Program-made: the position numbers and the translations under genes | Source: a bacterium | GTDB taxonomy: Bacteria > Patescibacteriota > Patescibacteriia > Patescibacteriales > Patescibacteriaceae | DNA length: 8,794 bases | Assembly: GCA_021818075.1 (NCBI GenBank) | Contig: JAKAFD010000032.1 | Location: forward strand, 1 to 8,794 | Direction of reading: 5' to 3' | The notes under the pieces: model-generated | What the model was told of the DNA's origin: nothing | The model's database searches: none | Seen by the model: only the letters and a program-made list of their open reading frames with translations | In this document: in pieces, positions 1-7,652 of the stretch | Layout of the letters: each line of letters opens with the position of its first letter | Numbering within the stretch: the stretch's first letter is position 1

Positions 1-612
1 GTGCGCGCCGGCATTATGGGCGTGTTATTTTTGCTGGCCGCCTGGCTGGGCCGGCTTAATAAACTCATTAACGCTTTAGCGGTGGCGGCGGCCGTGAGTT
101 TGTTAGTTAACCCTTGGCTGCAGGACGATATCGGCTGGCAGTTATCTTTTTTGGCGCTCTTGGGGATTATTTATGTTTATCCAATATTGCGGTTGATATT
201 GAAAAGCAAGTGGGCGACGCTGGACTTGGTCTTGTCCGGTTTGGCGCTGACGCTGGCTGCGCAGGCCGCCACCTGGCCGATTATTGCCATGAATTTCGGA
301 CAGGTCTCTCTGATTGCGCCCCTGGCTAATATACTGGCGGTCTGGACGACGCCTTTTATTTTGGTGGCGATTTTCGCCGCGGTGCTATTATCAATTTGGT
401 GGTCGTGGTGGCTCGTCTGGCTGCCGGCTCTGATTTTTTTGAAATATTTAATCAGCGTGGCTTATTTATCATCTCGCTGGCCGCTAGCCAGCCTCGCGGT
501 CGGCACTATCAGTCCCCGGTGGTCAATCGGCTATTACGGCTTACTGATCGTGGCCGTTTATTGGCAATTTAAGTTTGCCAAGAAAAAGGAAAAACAGCCA
601 TTGTCAAGATGA
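1..612 (+). CDS. comEC: ComEC/Rec2-type competence channel, C-terminal part (5' partial)
   Basis: This is the end of an integral membrane protein of the ComEC/Rec2 family, which forms the inner-membrane channel for single-stranded DNA during natural transformation. The frame is open from base 1, and the first codon (GTG) reads as an internal Val before RAGIMG, a typical ComEC core segment, so the start lies outside the window. Family hallmarks are NPWLQDDIGWQLSFLALLGI near residues 37-56 and the P-x(n)-FG-x(n)-APLANILAVW stretch at about 93-114. Several hydrophobic membrane segments follow up to about residue 190, then a short basic tail. TGA at 610-612 ends the gene. There is no metallo-beta-lactamase domain after the last membrane segment, although many full-length ComEC proteins carry one. 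GC is high (37 of 60 in the first line), like hisS and valS and unlike the next four genes. Family confidence is good. Confidence 0.85.
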   Translation: MRAGIMGVLFLLAAWLGRLNKLINALAVAAAVSLLVNPWLQDDIGWQLSFLALLGIIYVYPILRLILKSKWATLDLVLSGLALTLAAQAATWPIIAMNFGQVSLIAPLANILAVWTTPFILVAIFAAVLLSIWWSWWLVWLPALIFLKYLISVAYLSSRWPLASLAVGTISPRWSIGYYGLLIVAVYWQFKFAKKKEKQPLSR

Positions 613-627
613 CAAAGGCAATTTTTT

Positions 628-1962
628 ATGGTAAATTTATATAATAAATCCCAAATTTCAGGCTCTGGGCCAAATTGTATGAAAACTAATCATAAAATAA
701 TAATTGGCGACTCACGAAATATGGCGGAATTACAAGATAAATCCGTTCAACTGGTTATTACCTCGCCGCCATATTGGCAGTTAAAAGACTACGGAACATC
801 CGACCAAATTGGATTTGATGATAGCTATGAAGATTATATCAATAATCTTAATTTAGTTTGGAAAGAATGTTTTAGAGTTTTAAGCGATGGTTGCCGTCTT
901 TGTGTAAATATTGGTGATCAATTTGCCCGTTCCGTTTATTATGGACGATATAAAATAATTCCTATCCGTACGGAAATAATAAAATTTTGCGAAACACAAG
1001 GTTTTGATTACATGGGGGCCATAATTTGGCAAAAAGCAACAACGATGAATACTACCGGCGGGGCAACCATAATGGGCAGTTTCCCTTATCCAAGAAACGG
1101 AATAATTAAATTGGATTATGAATTTATTTTAATTTTTAAAAAGTTGGGAGAGGCACCACTAGTATCAAGAGAAATAAAAGAAAAATCTAAAATGTCCAAA
1201 GAAGAATGGAACCAATATTTTTTTGGACATTGGAATTTTAACGGCGCGAGGCAAGATAAGCACTTAGCTATGTATCCAGAGGAATTACCGAAAAGACTCA
1301 TAAAAATGTTTAGCTTTGTTGGCGACACGATTTTAGACCCGTTTTTGGGAAGTGGCACAACCACTCTTGCGGCAAAAAATATAGACCGTAATTCCGTTGG
1401 CTTTGAAATAAATAAGGAGTATTTGCCGATAATAAAAGAAAAAATCGGGGTGCATAATGATGGTCTATTTAAGGACGTAAATTTTGAAATTAAGGAGCGG
1501 GAAGATAAAACTGCGGACTTTAAACGCGAAATCTTAAAATTGCCGTATATTTTTAAGGATTCAATAAAGTTTAGTAGGAAAATTGATCCAAAAAAATTAC
1601 AATTTGGTTCAAAAATTGATTCCGTGGACAACGAAAGAGTTGATTTATATTCCGTTAAACAAGTTATAAACCCGGAAAGAATTCTATTAAACAATGATTT
1701 AATAATTAGATTGATCGGCGTCAAGACAAAGAAAGAAATGCTTGATAAAGCAATAGAATTTTTACAAACCAAGCTAAAAAACCAGAGAGTTTTTATTAGA
1801 TTTGATAATTCAAAATATGATAACGATAATAATTTATTATGCTATTTATACCTACAAAATAAAACTTTTATTAATGCCCACTTAATAAAGGCGGGCCTTG
1901 TGGATGTAGATGACGAAATTGATTATAAATACAAATTAAAATTTTTAAATTTAATGCAATAA
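628..1962 (+). CDS. Beta-class DNA methyltransferase (probable N4-cytosine) fused to a degenerate SNase-like domain
   Basis: S-adenosylmethionine-dependent DNA methyltransferase, the protective half of a type II restriction-modification pair. Catalytic motif IV (TSPPYW, residues 45-50) comes before the AdoMet-binding motif I (DPFLGSGTT, 237-245), which is the beta-class order; SPPYW favours N4-cytosine methylation. Residues about 345-441 resemble a staphylococcal nuclease (TNase) fold: RLIGV at 361-365, then a helix, VFIRFD, LLCYLYL, and NAHLIKAGLVDVD. By-eye alignment keeps R35 (R361) and T41 (T367), but D40, E43 and R87 become K366, K369 and N402, and D21 becomes E350. The domain is therefore probably not a nuclease and may help bind DNA. 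Start: ATG 628 has a weak AAAGG at 614-618. ATG 679 (Met18), just before KIIIGDSR, is an equally good alternative, and a TATAAT at 640-645 would fit it. The gene is AT-rich with many AGA and ATA codons, unlike its flanks. The partner endonuclease begins 1 base downstream. Confidence 0.85.
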   Translation: MVNLYNKSQISGSGPNCMKTNHKIIIGDSRNMAELQDKSVQLVITSPPYWQLKDYGTSDQIGFDDSYEDYINNLNLVWKECFRVLSDGCRLCVNIGDQFARSVYYGRYKIIPIRTEIIKFCETQGFDYMGAIIWQKATTMNTTGGATIMGSFPYPRNGIIKLDYEFILIFKKLGEAPLVSREIKEKSKMSKEEWNQYFFGHWNFNGARQDKHLAMYPEELPKRLIKMFSFVGDTILDPFLGSGTTTLAAKNIDRNSVGFEINKEYLPIIKEKIGVHNDGLFKDVNFEIKEREDKTADFKREILKLPYIFKDSIKFSRKIDPKKLQFGSKIDSVDNERVDLYSVKQVINPERILLNNDLIIRLIGVKTKKEMLDKAIEFLQTKLKNQRVFIRFDNSKYDNDNNLLCYLYLQNKTFINAHLIKAGLVDVDDEIDYKYKLKFLNLMQ

Positions 1963-1963
1963 T

Positions 1964-2593
1964 ATGGCGAAAGAATGGATATTAAATCAAGCCAATATGA
2001 GATGGGGTCTAACCAAAAAAAGCAAGGTTGGACCAGTTGCAGAGTTGATTAGAAAATGTGCCCCCAAAACGGTAGAGGAGTGGGAAAAATTTTATTTAGA
2101 AAAGGCTTATTCTAAACAGCACCTTGAGCAACTTGGAAAAACTTTATTTATTAAAGTCACTGATGTTTGCAAAGCTGAAATAGAGAATGTTACCGAAAAA
2201 GACTGTATAAACTTTATCTATAATTTAGTAATAGCAAGGACTTTTGACGGCTACCAATCAGAAATACAAACAATTTATGGACAGCTGGAGAAAATTCTCG
2301 GAGTTAAAATTGAGCCCGCGCCCGACGAATGGGATAGGGGATATAATGTTGATTATTTTATTAAAATTAATAATAAATACATTGGTCTTCAAATAAAACC
2401 CGCAGGCTATGAATATATTACGCAAATAATCAACGAGAAGGAACAACAGAAAAAAACGCACGAAAAATTTACCGCGAAATATGGCGGAAAAGTGTTTTAT
2501 ATAATTTCTATAACTGATGGTAAAAATAAGATAATACATAACCTTGAAATAATTGAGGAAATAAAAAAAGAAATAGAAAAGTTAGAAAAATAA
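1964..2593 (+). CDS. MjaI-family type II restriction endonuclease
   Basis: Cleaves unmodified double-stranded DNA as the nuclease partner of the preceding methyltransferase. The N-terminal WILNQANMRWGL (residues 5-16), KVGPVAELIRKCAPKT (21-36), the INFIYNLVIARTFDGYQSEI stretch (about 82-101) and EPAPDEWDRGYNVDYF (117-132) match what I remember of the MjaI family. D130, followed by Q143-I-K145, looks like a PD-(D/E)xK variant with Gln in place of the usual acid (NVDYF...LQIK). The length of 209 residues is close to that expected for the family and the protein looks intact; the C-terminus is a charged helix rich in Glu and Lys. The ATG lies 1 base after the methyltransferase stop, so the two are probably translationally coupled. 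MjaI itself cuts CTAG and its partner is an N4-cytosine methyltransferase, which agrees with the SPPYW motif next door; that this enzyme also reads CTAG is inference. The gene is very AT-rich (9 G/C in 2341-2400). Confidence 0.82.
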   Translation: MAKEWILNQANMRWGLTKKSKVGPVAELIRKCAPKTVEEWEKFYLEKAYSKQHLEQLGKTLFIKVTDVCKAEIENVTEKDCINFIYNLVIARTFDGYQSEIQTIYGQLEKILGVKIEPAPDEWDRGYNVDYFIKINNKYIGLQIKPAGYEYITQIINEKEQQKKTHEKFTAKYGGKVFYIISITDGKNKIIHNLEIIEEIKKEIEKLEK

Positions 2594-2627
2594 AATGATA
2601 ACAATTTTGGTTTAATAGATAAATTGT

Positions 2628-2960
2628 ATGGCTATACATTTTCAAACAAGTAGCCCGTCTAAATTATTAGCTTCATTTAAAGATTCAATTGATAAAGGTC
2701 ATGTCGCCACATGGTCTTATGATAAGGATGGTGATTTTACGCATACGGCGGAACAGTGGAAGTATGCCGCATGGTTACGACCACGAAGAACAGACAATGC
2801 ACTAATATTGTCAATCATAAAGCCAAAAAATAAAAACATTAGTAAAGAAATTTATGCGATATATCACGGACGTTTTGTGGAATCGATGCTCGTTCACTGT
2901 GATTTACTATTTACTAATGTATTTGTTACTGCGTTTCCTTCGGACGATGATCGGGTTTAA
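2628..2960 (+). CDS. Small protein of unknown function (110 residues) in the defence cassette
   Basis: I do not recognise a named family. The protein is soluble, with no signal peptide or membrane segment. Notable stretches are the N-terminal MAIHFQTSSPSKLLASFKDSID, which begins as a strand and then a helix, a Trp/Asp-rich middle (TWSYDKDGDFTHTAEQWKYAAWLRP, residues 28-52), and a later EIYAIYHGRFVESMLVHCDLLF segment (about 74-95) that looks like a strand followed by a helix. The regular pattern and the conserved-looking aromatic and Asp residues suggest a real folded domain. It starts 34 bases after the endonuclease stop with no clear Shine-Dalgarno, and 24 bases separate it from the HEPN-like gene, so it is probably cotranscribed with both. 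It lacks the GSxxRG motif of MNT nucleotidyltransferases, the usual HEPN partner. A role as partner or antitoxin of the next gene is only a guess. GC is about 40 percent in a sampled line. Confidence 0.7.
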   Translation: MAIHFQTSSPSKLLASFKDSIDKGHVATWSYDKDGDFTHTAEQWKYAAWLRPRRTDNALILSIIKPKNKNISKEIYAIYHGRFVESMLVHCDLLFTNVFVTAFPSDDDRV

Positions 2961-2984
2961 TGAAGCCAGTTAAAAGTTAAGTTT

Positions 2985-3722
2985 ATGCCCCCAAAAAAGA
3001 TAACTGAATTTTACAACATTGGCATGACGCCCGAGAGTGAAGGCAGCTCATTTATTATTGAGTATAATATTCTTTTAAGAACAGCGGAATCAGTTAATAA
3101 TTTTAATTTATTATATAAAACATGGCGGAGCGGTGAAAAAGGGCCGTCCACTCACGCGCAGCAAGATCTTTATCGTGCCATGTTGGCTTTCGCTTGTGCT
3201 GGTCTTGATGTGCTCCTTAAGCAACTCGTAAAAACCAAACTTTCTGGTATAATATCTGCTGACAAAAATGCACAGGAAAAGTTTAAAGAACATGTTAAAC
3301 GCGGTATAAATCTGAAAGAACCAAATAAAATATTAAACACAGTTGCTCTAGCGCTTATTGACCAAAATCCTAAGGAAATACTGCTTAAAGAGTATATAGA
3401 AGATTTAACAAGAGATAGCTTACAGGCAAAAGATAAAGTCATGACAATAATCAGTGCTTCTGGTCTCGGTGATAAATTTCTTTCCAATGAAAAACTTAAT
3501 GCTATGAAAGATGCTTTTGAAGCAAGGAATCAAATTATTCATGAAATGGATATTAATACATTGGATAATTTGTCTAAGACTCGCGGATATAGAACAAGAC
3601 GACAGCGTACAGCCCCACAGGTTGAAAAACATACAAAAACAATATTGGATTTAGCAAAAAATATTTTTATCGCATATAAGAAGAAATTCGAAGATTTTGG
3701 AATTGATATTAAGAAAAGTTAA
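2985..3722 (+). CDS. HEPN-like domain protein, candidate RNase
   Basis: A mostly helical 245-residue protein. Residues 176-190 contain DAFEARNQIIHEMDI, where R181-N-x3-H186 fits the Rx4-6H active-site motif of HEPN domains, many of which are RNases in defence and toxin-antitoxin systems. An earlier helix (about 58-84, QQDLYRAMLAFACAGLDVLLKQLVK) resembles the first helix of RiboL-PSP/MAE-type HEPN proteins, where a repeat of hydrophobic residues packs against the catalytic helix. A Lys/Arg-rich linker (about 198-210, with RTRRQR) precedes a final amphipathic helix. There is no membrane segment. The start ATG has no clear ribosome binding site. The stop lies 5 bases before the hisS start, so transcription through this cassette probably feeds hisS and valS. 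Codon use and AT content match the methyltransferase and endonuclease rather than hisS. The HEPN call rests on the short motif and helical pattern, so a chance match is possible. Confidence 0.65.
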   Translation: MPPKKITEFYNIGMTPESEGSSFIIEYNILLRTAESVNNFNLLYKTWRSGEKGPSTHAQQDLYRAMLAFACAGLDVLLKQLVKTKLSGIISADKNAQEKFKEHVKRGINLKEPNKILNTVALALIDQNPKEILLKEYIEDLTRDSLQAKDKVMTIISASGLGDKFLSNEKLNAMKDAFEARNQIIHEMDINTLDNLSKTRGYRTRRQRTAPQVEKHTKTILDLAKNIFIAYKKKFEDFGIDIKKS

Positions 3723-3727
3723 ATTTT

Positions 3728-4975
3728 ATGAAATTATCTAATCAACCGCCCAAAGGCACGGCCGACTGGCTGCCCGCGGAATTCAAAATCAGGCAGTATA
3801 TTTTTAGCGTTTGGCGCCAAGTTTGCCAGCGCTACGGCTACGAAGAATATTTAACGCCGCTCGTGGAGTCGGCGGAAATTTATCGCGCCAAATCCGGCGA
3901 GGAGGTGGGCGGCAAAGAACTGGTTACTTTTAAGGATTTTGGCGGACGGGAATTATCCATTCGTCCGGAAATGACGCCCAGCGTCACGCGCCTGGTTAGT
4001 CAAATTTATAATTCGGCCGCCAAACCGATTCGCTGGTTTTCCATTGCTAATTTTATGCGCAATGAAAAACCCCAGCGCGGCCGCAACCGCGAATTTTGGC
4101 AATTGAACTGCGATATTTTCGGCAGTAGTTCGCTGGCGGCCGAGGTGGAAATTTTACAACTGGCCTTGGATTTGATGCTGGAGTTTAAGCCGCCCAAGAA
4201 TTCTTTTACCTTAAAAATCAGCAGCCGCGTTTTGTTGAAAGAATTATTCTCTAAATTGAAAATCAGCGACAAACAGGCAACGGCCGTCGCCAGGGTGTTG
4301 GATAAATGGAAAAAATTAAGCCCGGGCGCCATCAGCGAGAGTTTAACGAAAGTCGGTCTGGCTAAGGAACAGATTAAAAGTTTGAGCTCGTTTATGAATA
4401 ATCAGCAATTGCCGGAGACGCCGGGAGGTGCTGATTTACACTTTATTTTCCAGGCTTTAAACGATTTGGGTTATAAAAATTATATAAAATATGACCCGAC
4501 GGTGGTGCGCGGTTTTGATTATTACGACGGTATGGTGTTTGAAATTTTTGATAACCACAAAAATAACAGCCGCGCTTTATTCGGCGGCGGTCGTTATAAC
4601 GGTTTAGGCGCTTTGTTCGGCGGCCAAAGCTGGCCGGCAGTCGGTTTTGCGCCCGGCGACGAAACCATGAAATTATTTTTGGAGAGCTGGGGTTTGCTTA
4701 AGAAAATAACCGAGGACACGAGCCGAGCCGTTTATTATTTGCCGCTTTTGGAAGCGGGTCTGACTAAAGCCGTTTGGCGTTTGGCTAAGGCTTTGCGCCA
4801 GTCGGGCCAGCAGGTGGAACTAGGTTTAGAGCCGCAAAAAATCGGCAAAGCTTTGGACTATGCTAATAAAAAAGGTTTGTCCGGCGTCATTATTTTCGGT
4901 CAGGAGGAAGCTCGGAAAAAAATGTACAAAATAAAAAATATGGCTACCGGTAAAGAGACGCGCGTTAATTTATGA
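3728..4975 (+). CDS. hisS: Histidine--tRNA ligase
   Basis: Class II aminoacyl-tRNA synthetase that activates His with ATP and loads it onto tRNA(His) in the cytosol. The N-terminal KGTADWLP (residues 9-16) is the usual HisRS opening. Motif 1 surrounds 36-45 and RPEMTPSVTRLV is at 79-90. Motif 2 is FMRNEKPQRGRNREFWQLNCDIFG (109-132). The HisRS-specific block VVRGFDYYDGMVFEIF is at 259-274, with Arg261 as the expected catalytic arginine. Motif 3 begins ALFGGGRYNGLGALFGG (283-299). The C-terminal anticodon-binding domain spans about 334-415. The length of 415 residues is normal. The gene begins 5 bases after the HEPN-like gene and lacks an obvious Shine-Dalgarno; its stop overlaps the valS start as ATGA. 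GC is clearly higher than in the cassette (32 of 60 in 3841-3900), showing a return to the host backbone. Confidence 0.96.
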   Translation: MKLSNQPPKGTADWLPAEFKIRQYIFSVWRQVCQRYGYEEYLTPLVESAEIYRAKSGEEVGGKELVTFKDFGGRELSIRPEMTPSVTRLVSQIYNSAAKPIRWFSIANFMRNEKPQRGRNREFWQLNCDIFGSSSLAAEVEILQLALDLMLEFKPPKNSFTLKISSRVLLKELFSKLKISDKQATAVARVLDKWKKLSPGAISESLTKVGLAKEQIKSLSSFMNNQQLPETPGGADLHFIFQALNDLGYKNYIKYDPTVVRGFDYYDGMVFEIFDNHKNNSRALFGGGRYNGLGALFGGQSWPAVGFAPGDETMKLFLESWGLLKKITEDTSRAVYYLPLLEAGLTKAVWRLAKALRQSGQQVELGLEPQKIGKALDYANKKGLSGVIIFGQEEARKKMYKIKNMATGKETRVNL

Positions 4976-7596
4976 AACCAATAACTTTGGCTAAGGCTTA
5001 CGAGCCGGCCAAATACGAAAGTAAAATCTACAAACGCTGGCTGGCGTCGGGTTTTTTTAATCCGGACAATTTAAATTTGCCCGCCGACGCGCCGACTTAC
5101 ACGATTATTTTGCCGCCGCCCAACATTACCGACCGCTTGCACCTGGGACACGCCGCCATGCTGGCGATTGAAGATTTATTTATCCGCTATAAGCGCATGT
5201 CCGGCTACCGGACCTTGTGGCTGCCCGGTACCGACCACGCCGCCATTGCCACGCAAACTGTGGTGGAGAAAAAATTAAAACAAGAGGCGGGCAAAAGCCG
5301 CCATGATTTGGGCCGGGAAAAGTTTTTGAAAAAAGTGTGGGAGTTTTTAAAAGCCACGCAAGCCATAATTTTAAAACAAATTGAAACCATGGGGGCTTCT
5401 TTGGACTGGTCGCGGCTAGCTTTTACTTTAGATGAACCGCGCCAGGCGGCGGTTAAGGAAATGTTCGTGCGCCTGTACGAAGCCGGTTTGCTGTATCGGG
5501 GCGAGCGGATTGTTAATTGGTGCCCGCACTGCCGTTCCACTTTGGCTGATGACGAGGTGGAATATCGCGAGCAGCCGGCCGAATTGTACACTTTTCGCTA
5601 TGACGCCGATTTTCCTTTGGCCATTGCCACCACTCGTCCCGAAACCAAGCTGGGCGATACGGCGGTGGCCGTCAATCCGGCCGACCCGCGCTATAAAAAA
5701 TTTATCGGCCAGACGCTTAGAGCCAATTTTTGCGGCCAAGAACTTAATTTAAAAATTATCGCCGACCGGCAGGTGGTCATGGATTTCGGCACCGGCGCGC
5801 TGGGCGTAACGCCGGCGCATGCTTTGGCCGACTGGCAACTGGCCGAAGCTAACAACTTGCCGGTGGTTAAAGTTATTGACGAGCACGGCTTGATTCGCGA
5901 AGGTTTCGGGGCTTTTAGCGGCCTGACTGCCGTGGCGGCGCGGCAAGCCATTGTCGCCCAGTTGCGCGCCGACGGTTTACTAGAAAGAGAGGAGACCATC
6001 AGTAATAATTTATCGGTTTGCTATCGTTGCGGTACGGCTATTGAACCATTGCCGTCCCGGCAGTGGTTTGTGGCGGTGGATAAGCCGGTAGCGCAATTAA
6101 ATAACCAATCTTTAAAACAGGCGGCGCTGGCGGCGGCCGATATGGGCCAGATTACTTTTGTGCCGGAGCGTTTTACTAAACGGTATTGGGATTGGATGAA
6201 TAATTTGCGCGACTGGTGCATCTCCCGCCAGATTTGGTTCGGTCACAGCCTGCCGGTTTGGTATCGGGGCGAAGAAATTTATGTCGGCCGTACGGCACCG
6301 GCCGAGAACGGCTGGACGCAGGATAGCGACACCTTAGACACTTGGTTTTCTTCCAGTATGTGGACTTTTTCCACCCTGGGCTGGCCGGATAATTTTGCCG
6401 ATGGCCAAAAGCAGGGCGACTTGGCCAAGTATCACCCGACACAACTGATGGACACGGGCTACGAGATTATCACGCTTTGGGTGAGCCGGATGATTATGAT
6501 GAGCCTGTTCGCTACCGGGGAAATTCCTTTTGCCACGGTGTATCTCCATGGCATGGTGCTGGACAAGCAGGGCAAAAAAATGAGCAAGTCCAAAGGCAAC
6601 GGCATTGACCCTATGGCGATGGTTAAGCTCTACGGCGCTGATGCCGTGCGTTTATCGCTCTTAATCGGCACTACGCCGGGCACGGATTTTCGGGTGAGCG
6701 AAGATAAAATTGCCGGCTACCGCAACTTTACCAATAAGTTTTGGAATATCGCGCGGTTTATTTTATTAAATATTAATCAGCCGCAGTCTGACCTGAAGCC
6801 ACCGCCGGGGCAAACCCTGGCCGACCGCTGGATTTTAGAGGAGTTGGCCCAAACCATAACCGAGGTTGACCGGCAATTGGCAGATTATAATTTTTCCCGC
6901 GCCGGCGAACAATTGGAAAAATTTACCTGGGACAGTTTGGCTGACTGGTATTTGGAGATTGCTAAAATTGAAGGCGATAAGGGGGCTATTTTAAATTATT
7001 GTTTAAACACCCTTCTGAAATTGTGGCATCCGTTTATGCCGTTTATGACCGAGACGATTTGGCTGCAGATTTACGGTCAGGACAAATTATTAATGGTGGA
7101 AGCTTGGCCGACCGCCGACCGGCCGGAGCGCGTTGCTACGGCTGATATGGCCGTCATTAAAGAACTGATTGTCGGCATCCGCGCCGCCCGCAGCGCCAAC
7201 AAATTGGAACCGGCGCAAAAAGTTAAAGCCGTACTGTACGCCGGCGAGCGGCAAGCTTTGTTGCAGGCACAGGCCGAATTGATAAAGAATTTGCGCACCG
7301 GTATCGGCGAATTGGCCATTGAAGCGAGCGGCCGGCCCTTAGCGGAGGCTATTTATAGCAGCGTCGGCGGCATAGAAGTTTATTTAATCGCCGCCGTGGA
7401 TGCGGCCAAGGAAAAATTGCGATTGGAAAAAGACTTTGTTAACTTGGAAAAATTTATCACCGGACTGGAAGCGCGCCTGGCTAACGCGGAATTTACGGCC
7501 AAAGCGCCGCCGGCGATTATCCAACAGGAAACCGATAAGCTGCGGCGGGCGCAAAGTGATCTGGCCAAAATCACCGAGCGTTTAAATAAGTTGTAA
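4972..7596 (+). CDS. valS: Valine--tRNA ligase
   Basis: Class I synthetase that charges tRNA(Val) and hydrolyses mischarged Thr-tRNA in its CP1 editing domain. The HIGH signature is HLGH (residues 57-60) after PPPNIT, and KMSKS is at 536-540. The editing domain holds TTRPETKLGDTAVAV (220-234) and GVTPAHALADW (278-288). DWCISRQIWFGHSLPVWY (414-431) is the ValRS-type catalytic connector. Two Cys pairs, C184/C187 and C350/C353, look like zinc-binding knuckles. The anticodon-binding domain follows at about 630-790, and the C-terminal arm (about 810-874) is a Lys/Glu-rich coiled coil typical of ValRS. The length of 874 residues is close to the common bacterial size of about 880. The start overlaps the hisS stop (ATGA), so translation is likely coupled. 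One oddity is Asp at residue 54, where NVTG normally has Gly. No convincing hairpin terminator follows the stop. Confidence 0.97.
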   Translation: MKPITLAKAYEPAKYESKIYKRWLASGFFNPDNLNLPADAPTYTIILPPPNITDRLHLGHAAMLAIEDLFIRYKRMSGYRTLWLPGTDHAAIATQTVVEKKLKQEAGKSRHDLGREKFLKKVWEFLKATQAIILKQIETMGASLDWSRLAFTLDEPRQAAVKEMFVRLYEAGLLYRGERIVNWCPHCRSTLADDEVEYREQPAELYTFRYDADFPLAIATTRPETKLGDTAVAVNPADPRYKKFIGQTLRANFCGQELNLKIIADRQVVMDFGTGALGVTPAHALADWQLAEANNLPVVKVIDEHGLIREGFGAFSGLTAVAARQAIVAQLRADGLLEREETISNNLSVCYRCGTAIEPLPSRQWFVAVDKPVAQLNNQSLKQAALAAADMGQITFVPERFTKRYWDWMNNLRDWCISRQIWFGHSLPVWYRGEEIYVGRTAPAENGWTQDSDTLDTWFSSSMWTFSTLGWPDNFADGQKQGDLAKYHPTQLMDTGYEIITLWVSRMIMMSLFATGEIPFATVYLHGMVLDKQGKKMSKSKGNGIDPMAMVKLYGADAVRLSLLIGTTPGTDFRVSEDKIAGYRNFTNKFWNIARFILLNINQPQSDLKPPPGQTLADRWILEELAQTITEVDRQLADYNFSRAGEQLEKFTWDSLADWYLEIAKIEGDKGAILNYCLNTLLKLWHPFMPFMTETIWLQIYGQDKLLMVEAWPTADRPERVATADMAVIKELIVGIRAARSANKLEPAQKVKAVLYAGERQALLQAQAELIKNLRTGIGELAIEASGRPLAEAIYSSVGGIEVYLIAAVDAAKEKLRLEKDFVNLEKFITGLEARLANAEFTAKAPPAIIQQETDKLRRAQSDLAKITERLNKL

Positions 7597-7652
7597 TCCC
7601 TGGCGAGCTCGTCAAAAATAAATTCGTAATTTTTTTTGAATAATTTTTTCTC

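Noticed and set aside
637..645. TATAAT at 640-645 as a cassette promoter
   Set aside because: No acceptable -35 box lies 16-18 bases upstream and it falls inside the annotated coding start; kept only as an argument for the alternative start at 679.
1116..1772. Long minus-strand open frame of 218 codons inside the methyltransferase
   Set aside because: It lies fully opposite a gene with clear methyltransferase motifs, and AT-rich sequence easily gives such antisense frames; its translation shows no recognisable motif.
5205..5999. Several antisense and out-of-frame open frames within valS
   Set aside because: They follow from the high GC content of valS, overlap conserved ValRS motifs, and have no start signals or motifs of their own.
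7597..7650. Terminator for valS in the T-rich stretch after its stop
   Set aside because: There is a T-run at 7630-7637 but no stem of useful strength before it; the short ATTC/GAAT pairing is too weak.
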